A stretch of 64,000 bases of DNA, taken from Parvibaculum lavamentivorans DS-1. GTDB lineage: Bacteria > Pseudomonadota > Alphaproteobacteria > Parvibaculales > Parvibaculaceae. The stretch is from assembly GCF_000017565.1 (NCBI RefSeq), contig NC_009719.1, forward strand, positions 372,001 through 436,000, in the 5' to 3' direction. The first letter of the stretch is position 1. Each line of letters opens with the position of its first letter. Below, in pieces: positions 1 to 8,704 of the stretch. Position numbers and translations under genes: made by a program. The notes below the pieces were generated by a model, which had not been told where the DNA came from, made no database searches, and saw nothing but the letters and a program-made list of their open reading frames with translations.

Positions 1-1
1 C

Positions 2-868
2 GAAGCGAAGGAGCTAGCCTTCGCGGCAGCCGCCGAAAGCCAGTCCGAGCATCCGATAGCCCGTGGGATCACGGCGGAGGCCGAACGGCGGAAGCTGATT
101 GTCCCCCGGGCGAGCGACGTCCGCAATATCACCGGTGAAGGCATCGCGGCAAATGTCGAGGGAGAGGATGTGCGCATTGTCAGCCCCGGGCATCTTGCGC
201 GGCAGGGCAAAGCCGCGGGCGGCGAACGGCTGAAGCAACTCGAGGCGCAAGGCAAGACCGTCGTGGTGCTGACGCGCGGGGGACAACCGCGCGCACTGAT
301 TGCGTTGGCCGATATCGTCAGGCCGGAGTCGAGGGAAGCCATCGCCGAACTGGCGAGTCTCGGCCTCAGGTCCGTCATGCTGACCGGGGATGCCAGGGGC
401 GTGGCACAATCGGTATCGGACGAACTTGGCATCGCCGAGTATTTTGCGGAAGTGCTGCCCGACCGGAAGTCGGACAAGATCAGGGAACTCCAGGACCGCG
501 GGCTTCAGGTCGCCATGGCCGGCGACGGCGTGAACGATGCCCCAGCGCTGGTGCAGGCCGACCTCGGCATCGCCATCGGAGCCGGCACGGACGTGGCGGT
601 GGAATCGGCCGACGTCGTGCTGGTCAGGAGCGATCCGCGCGACGTGGCCGCGATCCTCGGCCTGTCGCGCGCGACCTATCGCAAAATGGTCCAGAACCTG
701 ATCTGGGCGACGGGATACAACGCCATAGCCATCCCGATGGCGGCCGGTATCACTTTCGGAACCGGTTTCATGATGACGCCGGCCGTTGCCGCCGTCTTCA
801 TGTCGGCGAGCACCGTCATCGTCGCCATCAACGCACAATTTCTGCGCTTCTACAGGCGGCGCGGATGA
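2..868 (+). CDS. Copper-translocating P-type ATPase, CopB-like, C-terminal part (5' end outside window)
   Basis: Open from the first bases of the window, so the start lies upstream. What remains is the end of the nucleotide-binding domain, the P-domain and the last two membrane helices of a P1B heavy-metal ATPase that exports metal from the cytoplasm. Visible motifs are SEHPIARGI (the HP motif of P1B pumps), MLTGDA and GDGVNDAPAL. The last helices carry GYNAIAIPMAAG and MSASTVIVAINA, a pattern I associate with CopB-type (P1B-3) rather than CopA-type pumps. Its stop overlaps a possible ATG of the next gene (865-868), so translation may be coupled. The neighbouring cusBA genes support a copper/silver role; the exact ion is inferred. 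Confidence 0.9.
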   Translation, partial: EAKELAFAAAAESQSEHPIARGITAEAERRKLIVPRASDVRNITGEGIAANVEGEDVRIVSPGHLARQGKAAGGERLKQLEAQGKTVVVLTRGGQPRALIALADIVRPESREAIAELASLGLRSVMLTGDARGVAQSVSDELGIAEYFAEVLPDRKSDKIRELQDRGLQVAMAGDGVNDAPALVQADLGIAIGAGTDVAVESADVVLVRSDPRDVAAILGLSRATYRKMVQNLIWATGYNAIAIPMAAGITFGTGFMMTPAVAAVFMSASTVIVAINAQFLRFYRRRG

Positions 869-924
869 CGCCGGTCGAAACACGGCCGGCAAGCGAGCCT
901 GCCGCTAACAAAAGAAGGCGTCAC

Positions 925-2283
925 ATGTTTGCTCTGACTTCGCTGGGCGGCGCGGGCACCGTTACGGGCTCCAAACATCTGCTGACGCTGGACGGTCACC
1001 GCATCCTCATCGATTGCGGCCTGTTCCAGGGGTTGAAGAACCTGCGCGAGCTCAACTGGGCGCCGTTCCCGGTCGATCCCCGCTCGATCGATGCGATTGT
1101 GCTCACCCACGCCCATCTCGATCATTCGGGCTATCTGCCGAAGATCGTCCGCGAGGGCTTTCGCGGCCGCGTCTTCGCAACGGACACAACGTGCAATGTG
1201 GCAGCGCTCATTCTGAAGGACAGCGGCTACATCCAGGAGAAGGACGCCGATTACGCCAACCGGAAGTCCTATTCGAAGCACAAGCCGGCATTGCCTCTTT
1301 ACGGCGTTCGCGACGCCGAGCGCGCGGTCGAGGCCTTTACCGCCGTTCCGTATCACAAAACCGTTTCGCTTCCCGGCGGCGCCACGCTGACCTTCCGCCA
1401 TGCCGGCCACATCCTCGGTGCCGCTACGGCAGAAATCGGTTGGGGCGGGAAGAAAATCCTTTTTTCGGGCGATCTCGGCCGCTATGGCGATCCGGTGATG
1501 GTCGACCCCGAAACTGTCTCGAAGGCCGATTATGTGGTGGTTGAATCGACTTACGGAAACCGCAGCCACGACACGGCCGACCCGGTCGAACAACTCGGAG
1601 CCGTGATCGAGAAGACGGTGGCGCGAGGCGGCACGGTGGTGATCCCTGCCTTTGCGGTCGGCCGGGCCCAGTCGCTTCTGTATTACATTTGGGCCCTCAA
1701 ACAGGCTGGCCGCATCCGGGATGTGCCGGTCTATCTCGACAGCCCGATGGCGATCAATGCGAGCGAACTCCTTTGCGCCCATCTCGACGACCACCGCCTG
1801 TCGCCGCCTCTGTGCAAACAGGTCTGCGACATTGCGACCTATGTGCGCGAGGTTGAAGACTCGAAGGAAATCACCGCCAATGCCCATCCAAAGATTATCA
1901 TCTCGGCGAGCGGCATGGCGACCGGCGGCCGTGTCCTGCATCACATGAAATCCTTTGCGCCGGACCGCAAACACACAATCCTCTTTTCCGGTTTTCAGGC
2001 CGCCGGCACGCGCGGACGCGCCATGCTGCAGGGTGCCCGCGAAACGAAGATCCATGGGCAGTGGGTGCCGGTCCGCGCCGAAATTGCAGAATTGCCAATG
2101 TTGTCGGCTCATGCCGACGGCGATGAAATCATGCGCTGGCTCTCAGCCCTCCGCCGCCCGCCGCAACAGACCTTCGTCGTTCATGGCGAGCCCGATGCCT
2201 CCGAAGCCCTGCGCGTCCGCATCGGCCGGGAACTTGGCTGGCATGTCGCCGTTCCCCGCCAGGACCAGGTCTTCACGCTGTGA
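925..2283 (+). CDS. MBL-fold beta-CASP metallohydrolase (RNA-processing exonuclease type)
   Basis: About 452 residues. The metallo-beta-lactamase core begins right at the N-terminus (LGGAGTVTGSKHLL). Zinc ligands appear in THAHLDHSGYLP and FSGDLGRYGDP. The C-terminal beta-CASP part shows SASGMATGGRVLHH and SAHADGDE, typical of the archaeal CPSF/YSH1-like and bacterial beta-CASP RNases. A cytosolic RNA-cleaving role is known for the family; its substrate here is unknown. I chose ATG 925 because AGAAGG lies 6 nt upstream and the fold starts immediately. ATG 865 overlaps the preceding stop and would add 20 residues unlike the family. Such proteins recur in metal-resistance operons without a clear explanation. 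Confidence 0.85.
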   Translation: MFALTSLGGAGTVTGSKHLLTLDGHRILIDCGLFQGLKNLRELNWAPFPVDPRSIDAIVLTHAHLDHSGYLPKIVREGFRGRVFATDTTCNVAALILKDSGYIQEKDADYANRKSYSKHKPALPLYGVRDAERAVEAFTAVPYHKTVSLPGGATLTFRHAGHILGAATAEIGWGGKKILFSGDLGRYGDPVMVDPETVSKADYVVVESTYGNRSHDTADPVEQLGAVIEKTVARGGTVVIPAFAVGRAQSLLYYIWALKQAGRIRDVPVYLDSPMAINASELLCAHLDDHRLSPPLCKQVCDIATYVREVEDSKEITANAHPKIIISASGMATGGRVLHHMKSFAPDRKHTILFSGFQAAGTRGRAMLQGARETKIHGQWVPVRAEIAELPMLSAHADGDEIMRWLSALRRPPQQTFVVHGEPDASEALRVRIGRELGWHVAVPRQDQVFTL

Positions 2284-2294
2284 GGCGGATGCCG

Positions 2295-2750
2295 ATGTTC
2301 AACGACGGCCGGAACGACTGGCTCCCTTTCCTGCGGCGCTACATCGCGCTGATGGCACTGGGCAATCTCGCCTGGGAGTTTGCGCATATGCCGCTCTACA
2401 CGCTCTGGGAGACCGGAACGCGAGGCGAGATCGTCTTCGCCGCGCTCCATTGCACAGGCGGCGACATCCTGATCGCGCTTGCCGCGCTGATGGCGGCGCT
2501 TTTCCTTTTCGGCAATGGCCGTTGGCCGGCGCAGAGCTATGGGCGCGTTGCGATTGCGACGGTCGTCATCGGCCTCGCTTACACCCTGTTCAGCGAATGG
2601 TTCAACATCGAGATTCGCGCCGCATGGGCCTATCGCGACTTGATGCCGGTGATCCCCTTCGTCGATGCCGGTCTCTCGCCGGTCGCCCAGTGGATCGTCC
2701 TGCCGGGACTGACCTTCTGGTGGCTGGGGCATACGATGAAGAAACGCTGA
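2295..2750 (+). CDS. Conserved four-helix membrane protein of the metal-resistance island
   Basis: About 151 residues with four hydrophobic segments (roughly 12-32, 48-66, 80-98 and 126-144), so a small inner-membrane protein. I do not recognise a named family. Several conserved-looking Trp, His and acidic residues sit near helix ends (NLAWEFAHMPLYTLWE, LHCTGGD, FSEWFNIE), which could form a metal or lipid site; this is inference. The start ATG 2295 has GAGG 9 nt upstream; in-frame GTG 2280 and ATG 2289 are alternatives. It follows the beta-CASP gene by only 11 nt and is probably co-transcribed. Confidence 0.7.
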   Translation: MFNDGRNDWLPFLRRYIALMALGNLAWEFAHMPLYTLWETGTRGEIVFAALHCTGGDILIALAALMAALFLFGNGRWPAQSYGRVAIATVVIGLAYTLFSEWFNIEIRAAWAYRDLMPVIPFVDAGLSPVAQWIVLPGLTFWWLGHTMKKR

Positions 2751-3028
2751 TGCTTCTTCATCGATCTAGTCGACCTGTTTTCGCCCGGTACACTGGTCGC
2801 TTTGAAATACCATCAAGCTGAACGGCAATGAGATCGCAGGTTGGCCTTGTTCGATGTCTTGGAACCTGTTTCCGAACCGAAAGAGAACTTTGAACCGGTG
2901 GCTTCGGTACGCCGATGTCGTGAGGTGGCCGTAAACTCTCCTGTCGTCAGAAGGAGGTTGGGAGGGGCCATTTTCGATGACTTTTTTTGTGTAGCCCTCC
3001 GTAAAGATGTCTGTGTTAGCCTGTTGTC

Positions 3029-3433
3029 ATGAAGAGGACGTCCATCAGCTGCCGAAGCATAAAACGCCGCCATCGCTGGCTTGCGGCGGCGCTGGCGGTT
3101 GCGTTTCTTCTGACGACGGTTGTGGCGCCATTGACCGATCTCGAAATGGTGGCATCGGCACAGGCGATGGCCAGTGAGGACGCCCATACGCATATGGCGC
3201 ATGGCGCGGGCGATATGGCGGGCCCCTGCTGCGACGATTGCGACCGCGCCGACGCGACAACCTGCGACCGTTCGGCCCTCTGCATGACCGCTTGCGGCAA
3301 GCTGCCGCTTCAACTCGCTGCTGCGTCCGGATTTGTCCCGGCCGAGCATGCAATCAAAGCGGTTCGCGATCCGGATGGTAGCCGGGCCGATCTTTCCCCC
3401 TCTCCCTTGCGACGACCTCCCAAGCCGGTGTGA
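3029..3433 (+). CDS. Small secreted Cys/His-rich protein, putative periplasmic metal-binding protein
   Basis: 134 residues. After a basic N-terminus comes a hydrophobic segment (about 19-39) that fits a signal peptide or membrane anchor. The mature part contains EDAHTHMAHG and a dense cysteine stretch (CCDDCDRADATTCD, then CMTACGK), a composition that suits soft-metal binding. It lies 60 nt upstream of cusB, so a periplasmic copper or silver chaperone or sensor is plausible, comparable in position to small copper-operon proteins such as CopL; this assignment is inference. No good ribosome site is visible before ATG 3029. The C-terminus (LRRPPKPV) is Pro/Arg-rich. The 278 bases upstream hold no gene I can support. 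Confidence 0.6.
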   Translation: MKRTSISCRSIKRRHRWLAAALAVAFLLTTVVAPLTDLEMVASAQAMASEDAHTHMAHGAGDMAGPCCDDCDRADATTCDRSALCMTACGKLPLQLAAASGFVPAEHAIKAVRDPDGSRADLSPSPLRRPPKPV

Positions 3434-3493
3434 CGGACCGGCGCGGCCCTTTCGGCTGCGCGTCAACTGTCACATCAACTTCAGGAGAGTCTT

Positions 3494-5050
3494 ATGGTTC
3501 GCTTGCCCAAAGCGTTCGCGATCGCTGCGCTTGCGGCGGTCGTGGCGGCGATCGGCGTATGGAGTATCGCCGGCGCCCAATCTCAGACCTACAAGTTCGA
3601 GGCCGTGTCGGAGGAAATACCGGTCGGCGAGCGCGTCCGGATCGAGGTCCGGCTGCATGACCCGAGCGGCAAGCCCGTGCCGGCCGGGGATATCGACATC
3701 GTCTCGACGCGGCTCGACATGGGCCCCGACGGCATGGCGATGATGGATACGCCGCTCAAGCCGGTTCCGGCCGACGCGCCGGATGTCATCGTTTTCGAAA
3801 CGAAGATCGTGATGGCCGGTCGATGGGCGCTCACGATCGAGGCGGAAATCGACGGCGTGCCGGCGCCCGTCAAGGGCATCGTTATCTACACAGCCGTCGA
3901 GAAAAAGGCCGACGCAACCCCTGCCACGCCAGCGGCAGGGGAGCGCAAGATACGTTATTACCGCAACCCGATGGGCCTGCCCGACATATCGCCGGTGCCG
4001 AAAAAGGACTCGATGGGGATGGATTACATTCCCGTCTATGAGGACGATTTCGCGGGCCCCGCGGGCACCGTTCGCGTCGGCCTCGAAAAGATGCAGCGCG
4101 CCGGCGTCAGGACGGCGCCGGTCGAACGCCGCGACCTTGTCCGCGCGGTCCGCGGCGCCGGCACCGTGATGGCGGACGAGGCCCGCGTCGCGCTGGTAAC
4201 GGCTCGCTTCGACGGCTTCGTCGAACGTCTCGATGTCCGCACCACCGGCGGCACGGTGACGGCCGGCGAGCCGCTGCTGACAGCCTGGATCGAAAGCGAC
4301 GAGCTGCTGCGCAAACAGGCCGACTACCTCTCGGCGCTGTCGCGTGGCGGCAGCGATGTCGAACGTGCCGCGAAAAATCTTCGCCTCTTCGGCATTTCCA
4401 GCGCCGTCATCGCGGAAATGGCACGCACGCGCGCGCCGGCACGGGTGGTGACTTTCGACGCGCCGCTCGGCGGCACCGTCATCGAAAAGCCCTCGCTCGA
4501 CGGCATGCGCTTTTCGGCCGGCGATACGCTCTTCAAGATCGCCGATCTCTCGGCGCTCTGGGTGATGGTTGAAATCGCCGAACAGGATCTTGCATTTGTC
4601 AGGCCCGGCCAGACCGCGCGATTGTCGATGCCGGCAATGCCCGGAGATACGCGCGAAGCGATTGTCGATTTCGTCTATCCCGATATCGGCATGGCGACCC
4701 GCTCGGGCCGGGTCCGGCTGGTTGTGCCGAATGCGGATGGGCGCCTCAAGCTCGGACATTTCGTGAGCGTCGAGATCGACACACTGGTCGGCGGCGGACC
4801 GGCTCTTGCGGTACCGGTTGCCTCGGTCATCGATGATGGCACCCGTCAGGTTGTGTTCGTCGCGCGCGGCAACGGGCTCTTCGAACCGCGTGATGTTCGT
4901 CTCGGTGCCCGCGCCGGCGCCGATGTCGAAATCAGGGAAGGTCTAGCCGCCGGTGAGGAGATCGTCACTTCCGGCATCTTCCTGATCGATGCCGAGAGCA
5001 ATCTCCAGACCGCGCTTTCGGCCTTCACCGCCGAACCGGTGGCGCCATGA
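3494..5050 (+). CDS. cusB: CusB-type periplasmic adaptor of a copper/silver RND efflux pump
   Basis: 518 residues. An N-terminal hydrophobic segment (about 8-28) exports or anchors it. Residues about 33-135 form an extra beta-rich domain resembling the YtkA/FixH-like fold. Next is a heavy-metal-binding domain (about 150-182, with YRNPMGLPDISPVPKKDSMG) as in CusB and CzcB adaptors. The rest is a membrane-fusion adaptor with lipoyl and beta-barrel parts. It bridges the inner-membrane pump CusA to an outer-membrane channel; no cusC homologue is in this window. AGGAGAG lies just upstream of ATG 3494. The stop overlaps the cusA start by 4 nt (ATGA), so translation is coupled. Confidence 0.92.
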   Translation: MVRLPKAFAIAALAAVVAAIGVWSIAGAQSQTYKFEAVSEEIPVGERVRIEVRLHDPSGKPVPAGDIDIVSTRLDMGPDGMAMMDTPLKPVPADAPDVIVFETKIVMAGRWALTIEAEIDGVPAPVKGIVIYTAVEKKADATPATPAAGERKIRYYRNPMGLPDISPVPKKDSMGMDYIPVYEDDFAGPAGTVRVGLEKMQRAGVRTAPVERRDLVRAVRGAGTVMADEARVALVTARFDGFVERLDVRTTGGTVTAGEPLLTAWIESDELLRKQADYLSALSRGGSDVERAAKNLRLFGISSAVIAEMARTRAPARVVTFDAPLGGTVIEKPSLDGMRFSAGDTLFKIADLSALWVMVEIAEQDLAFVRPGQTARLSMPAMPGDTREAIVDFVYPDIGMATRSGRVRLVVPNADGRLKLGHFVSVEIDTLVGGGPALAVPVASVIDDGTRQVVFVARGNGLFEPRDVRLGARAGADVEIREGLAAGEEIVTSGIFLIDAESNLQTALSAFTAEPVAP

Positions 5051-8000
5051 TCGCGGGCATCATCGGCTGGTCGGCGCGCAACAGCGTTCTGGTGCTGATC
5101 GGTACGCTCTTTGCGATCGTCGCCGGCATCTATTCGATTGCGCACATTCCGCTCGATGCGATACCGGACCTGTCGGACACGCAGGTCATCATCGTCACCG
5201 ATTATCCCGGCCAGGCGCCGCAGGTCGTCGAGGACCAGGTGACCTTTCCGCTCACAACCGCAATGCTCAACGTACCGCGCTCCCGTGTCGTGCGCGGCTT
5301 TTCCTTCTTCGGCGTTTCCTTCGTCTATGTCGTCTTCGAGGACGGCGCCGATCTCTACTGGGCGCGAAGCCGTGTCCTCGAATATCTGAGCGCGGCGGCG
5401 GAACGCCTGCCCGACGGCGTGACGCCCTCGCTCGGGCCGGACGCGACCGGCGTCGGCTGGGTCTATCAATATGCGTTGAAATCCTCGGAGCTGAACCTCG
5501 CCGAACTCCGTTCGCTGCAGGACTGGCAGGTTCGCTTCGCCGTCTCGCGCGCCGACGGCGTCGCCGAAGTCGCAACGGTGGGCGGCTTCGTCCGGCAATA
5601 TGCGATCATCGTCGATCCGTTGCTGCTGAAAAGCACGGGGCTGACGCTGGCCGATATCGCCGCTGCGGTACGCACCAGCAACATGGATGTCGGCGGCCGC
5701 ACCATCGAGCTTGCCGAAACCGAATTCATGATCCGCGGCCGCGGCTATCTCGCCGGCATCGAGGACATCGAGAAGATCGTGCTCCGCGCCGAGGGCGGCA
5801 CGCCGCTTCTGTTGCGCGACGTGGCGCGCGTCGAACTCGCACCCGACGAGCGGCGCGGCGTCGCCGAAATGGGCGGCGAGGGCGAGGCGGTTTCCGGCAT
5901 CGCCCTGCAGCGCCATGGCGCCAATGCGCTCGACGTCATCGAAAACGTCAAACGGGAGCTTGCGGCCGTTGCGCCGAGCCTGCCCGGCAACACCGAAATC
6001 GTCGAGGTCTATGACCGTTCGGCGCTGATCGGCCGCGCCATCGACACGCTGGTGCGCACGCTCGTCGAGGAAAGCATCGTCGTGGCGCTGGTCTGTTTTC
6101 TCTTTCTCTGGCACGCGCGCAGCGCGCTTGTCGCCATCGTCACGCTGCCGGTCGGCATTCTGATGGCGCTTGCCGCCACCCATGTGCTCGGCATCCCCTC
6201 CAACATCATGAGCCTCGGCGGCATCGCGATCGCGATCGGCGCCATGGTCGATGCGGCGATCGTGATGATCGAAAACGCCCACAAGCGACTCGAACATGCG
6301 CCGCCCGGCGCCTCGCGCACCGCCGTCGTCATCGAGGCGGCGCAGGAAGTGGGCCCGGCACTCTTTTTCAGCCTGCTGATCATCACCGTCTCCTTCCTGC
6401 CGATCTTCACGCTGGAGGCGCAGGAAGGCCGCCTTTTCAAGCCGCTCGCCGCCACCAAGACCTTCGCGATGGCGGCAGCCGCCCTTCTCTCGATCACGCT
6501 GGTGCCGGTGTTGATGACGCTCTTCATCCGCGGCCGGATCGTGCCGGAGGCCGAAAATCCGCTCAACAAGGCGCTGATCTGGCTCTACCGGCCGGTGATC
6601 CGGCTGGTGCTGCGCGCCCGCGGCGCCACCATCCTCGCTGCCGTCGTCGTGCTCGCCGTCACGGTGGTGCCGCTCAGCCGCATCGGCTCGGAATTCATGC
6701 CGAACCTCAACGAGGGAACGCTCCTCTACATGCCGACGACGCTGCCGGGCCTTTCGGTGACGAAGGCGGCCGAACTTCTGCAGACACAGGACCGGATCAT
6801 CGCCTCCTTTCCCGAGGTCGCCTCGGTCTGGGGCAAGGCGGGCCGCGCCGACAGCGCGACCGACCCCGCGCCGATGGAAATGTTCGAGACCATCATCAAC
6901 CTGAAGCCCGAAAGCGACTGGCGGCCGGGCATGAACCTCGACAGGCTGATTGCCGAAATGGACACCGCGCTCCAGTTTCCGGGCGTCTCCAATGCCTGGA
7001 CCATGCCCATCAAGGCCCGCATCGACATGCTCTCGACCGGCATCCGCACGCCGGTCGGCGTCAAGATCTTCGGGCCCGATCTCGTCGAGCTCGAACGGAT
7101 CGCCCGCGAAATCGAAGCCACCCTGCGCGCCGTTCCCGGCACCTCGTCGGCCTATGCCGAGCGCGTCAATGGCGGCTATTTCCTTGACATCAAGCCCGAC
7201 CGCGACCGCATCGCCCGGCACGGCCTCTCGATGGAGACGGTACAGGAGACGATCGCGATGGCGCTGGGCGCGAAAGCTCTCACCACCACGGTCGAGGGGC
7301 GCGAGCGCTATGACGTGGTGCTGCGCTATCCCCAGGCCTCCCGCGTCGATCCGGACGCGATCGCGCGCGAGGTTTTCGTCACGACGCCCGCCGGCGCCGC
7401 AGTGCCGCTCGGCGAGATCGCCGACATCGCGCGGGCGCGCGGCCCCACCATGGTGCGCACCGAAAGCGGCCAGCCGGTCGTCTATGTTTTTGTCGATATC
7501 CGCGACCGCGATCTCGGCGGCTATGTCGGCGAGGCGCGGCGCGTGGTCGCAAGCGAAGTCGCGCTGCCGCCCGGCTACACGGTGGCCTGGAGCGGCCAGT
7601 TCGAATATCTGGCCCGCGCGCAGCAGCGTCTTGCCGTCGTCATCCCGGTCACGCTGCTGGTGATCTTCCTGCTCCTCTATCTCAACTTCAAAGGCCTGAC
7701 CGAGACCTTCATCGTGATGTTGTCGCTGCCCTTCGCGCTGGTCGGCGGGCTCTGGTTGATGGCGGCGCTCGATTTCAACATGAGCGTCGCTGCCGCCGTC
7801 GGCTTCATCGCGCTGGCGGGCGTCGCTGCCGAAACCGGCGTCGTGATGCTGCTCTATCTCGACCACGCGCTTCGCGACGCGAAGGCGCTCGCCGCGGCCG
7901 AGGGCCGCGCCTTCACCCGCGCCGATCTCAACGGCGCGATCATGGAGGGCGCCGTCGGGCGCGTGCGGCCGAAAATGATGACGGTCATCACCATCATGGC

Positions 8001-8181
8001 GGGCCTGCTGCCGATCCTCTGGGCGACCGGCACCGGCGCCGAGGTGATGCAGCGCATCGCCGTGCCGATGATCGGCGGCATGGTGTCCTCCACCATCCTC
8101 ACCCTCGTCGTGATCCCGGCGATCTACGCGATCGTCCACGGCATGGGGCTATTGAAAGGCGATGCCGGCACTGCCGGTTGA
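5047..8181 (+). CDS. cusA: CusA/CzcA-family heavy-metal RND efflux transporter
   Basis: 1044 residues, normal for the family. Twelve membrane helices and two large periplasmic loops are expected, with the first helix at about 15-34. The proton-relay helix carries GAMVDAAIVMIEN (Asp at about 402). RIDMLSTGI (Met about 661) matches the CusA segment holding one of the copper-binding methionines, which favours Cu(I)/Ag(I) over Zn/Co; that substrate call is inference from one motif and the context. The gene ends about 100 nt before a truncated ArsR-rhodanese gene on the opposite strand. It takes metal from the periplasm, and possibly the cytoplasm, and passes it via CusB to an outer-membrane channel. 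Confidence 0.93.
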   Translation: MIAGIIGWSARNSVLVLIGTLFAIVAGIYSIAHIPLDAIPDLSDTQVIIVTDYPGQAPQVVEDQVTFPLTTAMLNVPRSRVVRGFSFFGVSFVYVVFEDGADLYWARSRVLEYLSAAAERLPDGVTPSLGPDATGVGWVYQYALKSSELNLAELRSLQDWQVRFAVSRADGVAEVATVGGFVRQYAIIVDPLLLKSTGLTLADIAAAVRTSNMDVGGRTIELAETEFMIRGRGYLAGIEDIEKIVLRAEGGTPLLLRDVARVELAPDERRGVAEMGGEGEAVSGIALQRHGANALDVIENVKRELAAVAPSLPGNTEIVEVYDRSALIGRAIDTLVRTLVEESIVVALVCFLFLWHARSALVAIVTLPVGILMALAATHVLGIPSNIMSLGGIAIAIGAMVDAAIVMIENAHKRLEHAPPGASRTAVVIEAAQEVGPALFFSLLIITVSFLPIFTLEAQEGRLFKPLAATKTFAMAAAALLSITLVPVLMTLFIRGRIVPEAENPLNKALIWLYRPVIRLVLRARGATILAAVVVLAVTVVPLSRIGSEFMPNLNEGTLLYMPTTLPGLSVTKAAELLQTQDRIIASFPEVASVWGKAGRADSATDPAPMEMFETIINLKPESDWRPGMNLDRLIAEMDTALQFPGVSNAWTMPIKARIDMLSTGIRTPVGVKIFGPDLVELERIAREIEATLRAVPGTSSAYAERVNGGYFLDIKPDRDRIARHGLSMETVQETIAMALGAKALTTTVEGRERYDVVLRYPQASRVDPDAIAREVFVTTPAGAAVPLGEIADIARARGPTMVRTESGQPVVYVFVDIRDRDLGGYVGEARRVVASEVALPPGYTVAWSGQFEYLARAQQRLAVVIPVTLLVIFLLLYLNFKGLTETFIVMLSLPFALVGGLWLMAALDFNMSVAAAVGFIALAGVAAETGVVMLLYLDHALRDAKALAAAEGRAFTRADLNGAIMEGAVGRVRPKMMTVITIMAGLLPILWATGTGAEVMQRIAVPMIGGMVSSTILTLVVIPAIYAIVHGMGLLKGDAGTAG

Positions 8182-8278
8182 ACGACAACGACGATCACAC
8201 AAGGGAACAGCTGCAAGAGATATCTCGCGGAAGCTCAACGCTCATCTGGACAAAAAGGGGCGACGGCGCGGGATTGCG

Positions 8279-8623
8279 TCAGGCCGCCTCCACTTTGAGA
8301 CCCACAGCCTTCCATTCCGGAAATCTGTCTTCGAGCCGCCGTACATGAAAGCCTCCCGCCCGCAGCAACGCGACGGCTTCGAATGCCAGAACGCAGTAGG
8401 GGCCCCGGCAATAGACGAGAATCTCGCGGTCCACCGGCAGGCTCGAAAGCCGGGCATCGAGTTCGGACGGCGGCACATTGACCGCACCGGGCATATGCCC
8501 CGCTTCGAACTCGTCGCGCGGGCGGACGTCGAGGACCAGGACACTGTCGTTACGCAGGCAGCGTTTCAACTCCGCGCGCGACACCGGCTCGAAGGTGTCA
8601 AGCTCACCGAAGCAGGTCGCCAC
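8279..8623 (-). CDS. Rhodanese-domain protein, remnant of a 5'-truncated ArsR-rhodanese regulator
   Basis: The rhodanese domain is intact, with VLDVRPRDEFEAGHMPGA, the active-site cysteine loop CRGPYC and PEWKAVGL. Read upstream in the same frame, codons to 8704 still encode RTGLIEVRWGFRR and AERNIAEVSEIV, the end of an ArsR winged-helix domain and its linker. The frame then meets TAG at 8705-8707, which is also the stop of the integrase. The DNA-binding half is therefore missing, and the full gene would have been a metal- or sulfur-responsive ArsR-rhodanese fusion. GTG 8623 is a possible new start without a convincing ribosome site. It may be a pseudogene. Confidence 0.7.
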   Translation of the reverse strand: MATCFGELDTFEPVSRAELKRCLRNDSVLVLDVRPRDEFEAGHMPGAVNVPPSELDARLSSLPVDREILVYCRGPYCVLAFEAVALLRAGGFHVRRLEDRFPEWKAVGLKVEAA

Positions 8624-8704
8624 GATTTCGCTAACTTCGGCGATATTTCGTTCGGCGATACGCCGGAAACCCCACCGAACCTCGATCAGGCCGGTTCGAC
8701 ATTG

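Noticed and set aside
2841-3032. 63-codon frame upstream of the Cys-rich protein gene
   Set aside because: No ribosome site or recognisable domain; it overlaps the expected promoter region of the next gene.
4846-8139. 1097-codon open frame on the minus strand opposite cusA
   Set aside because: It is fully antisense to a well-supported RND pump. Its Asp/Arg/His-rich translation is typical of high-GC shadow frames.
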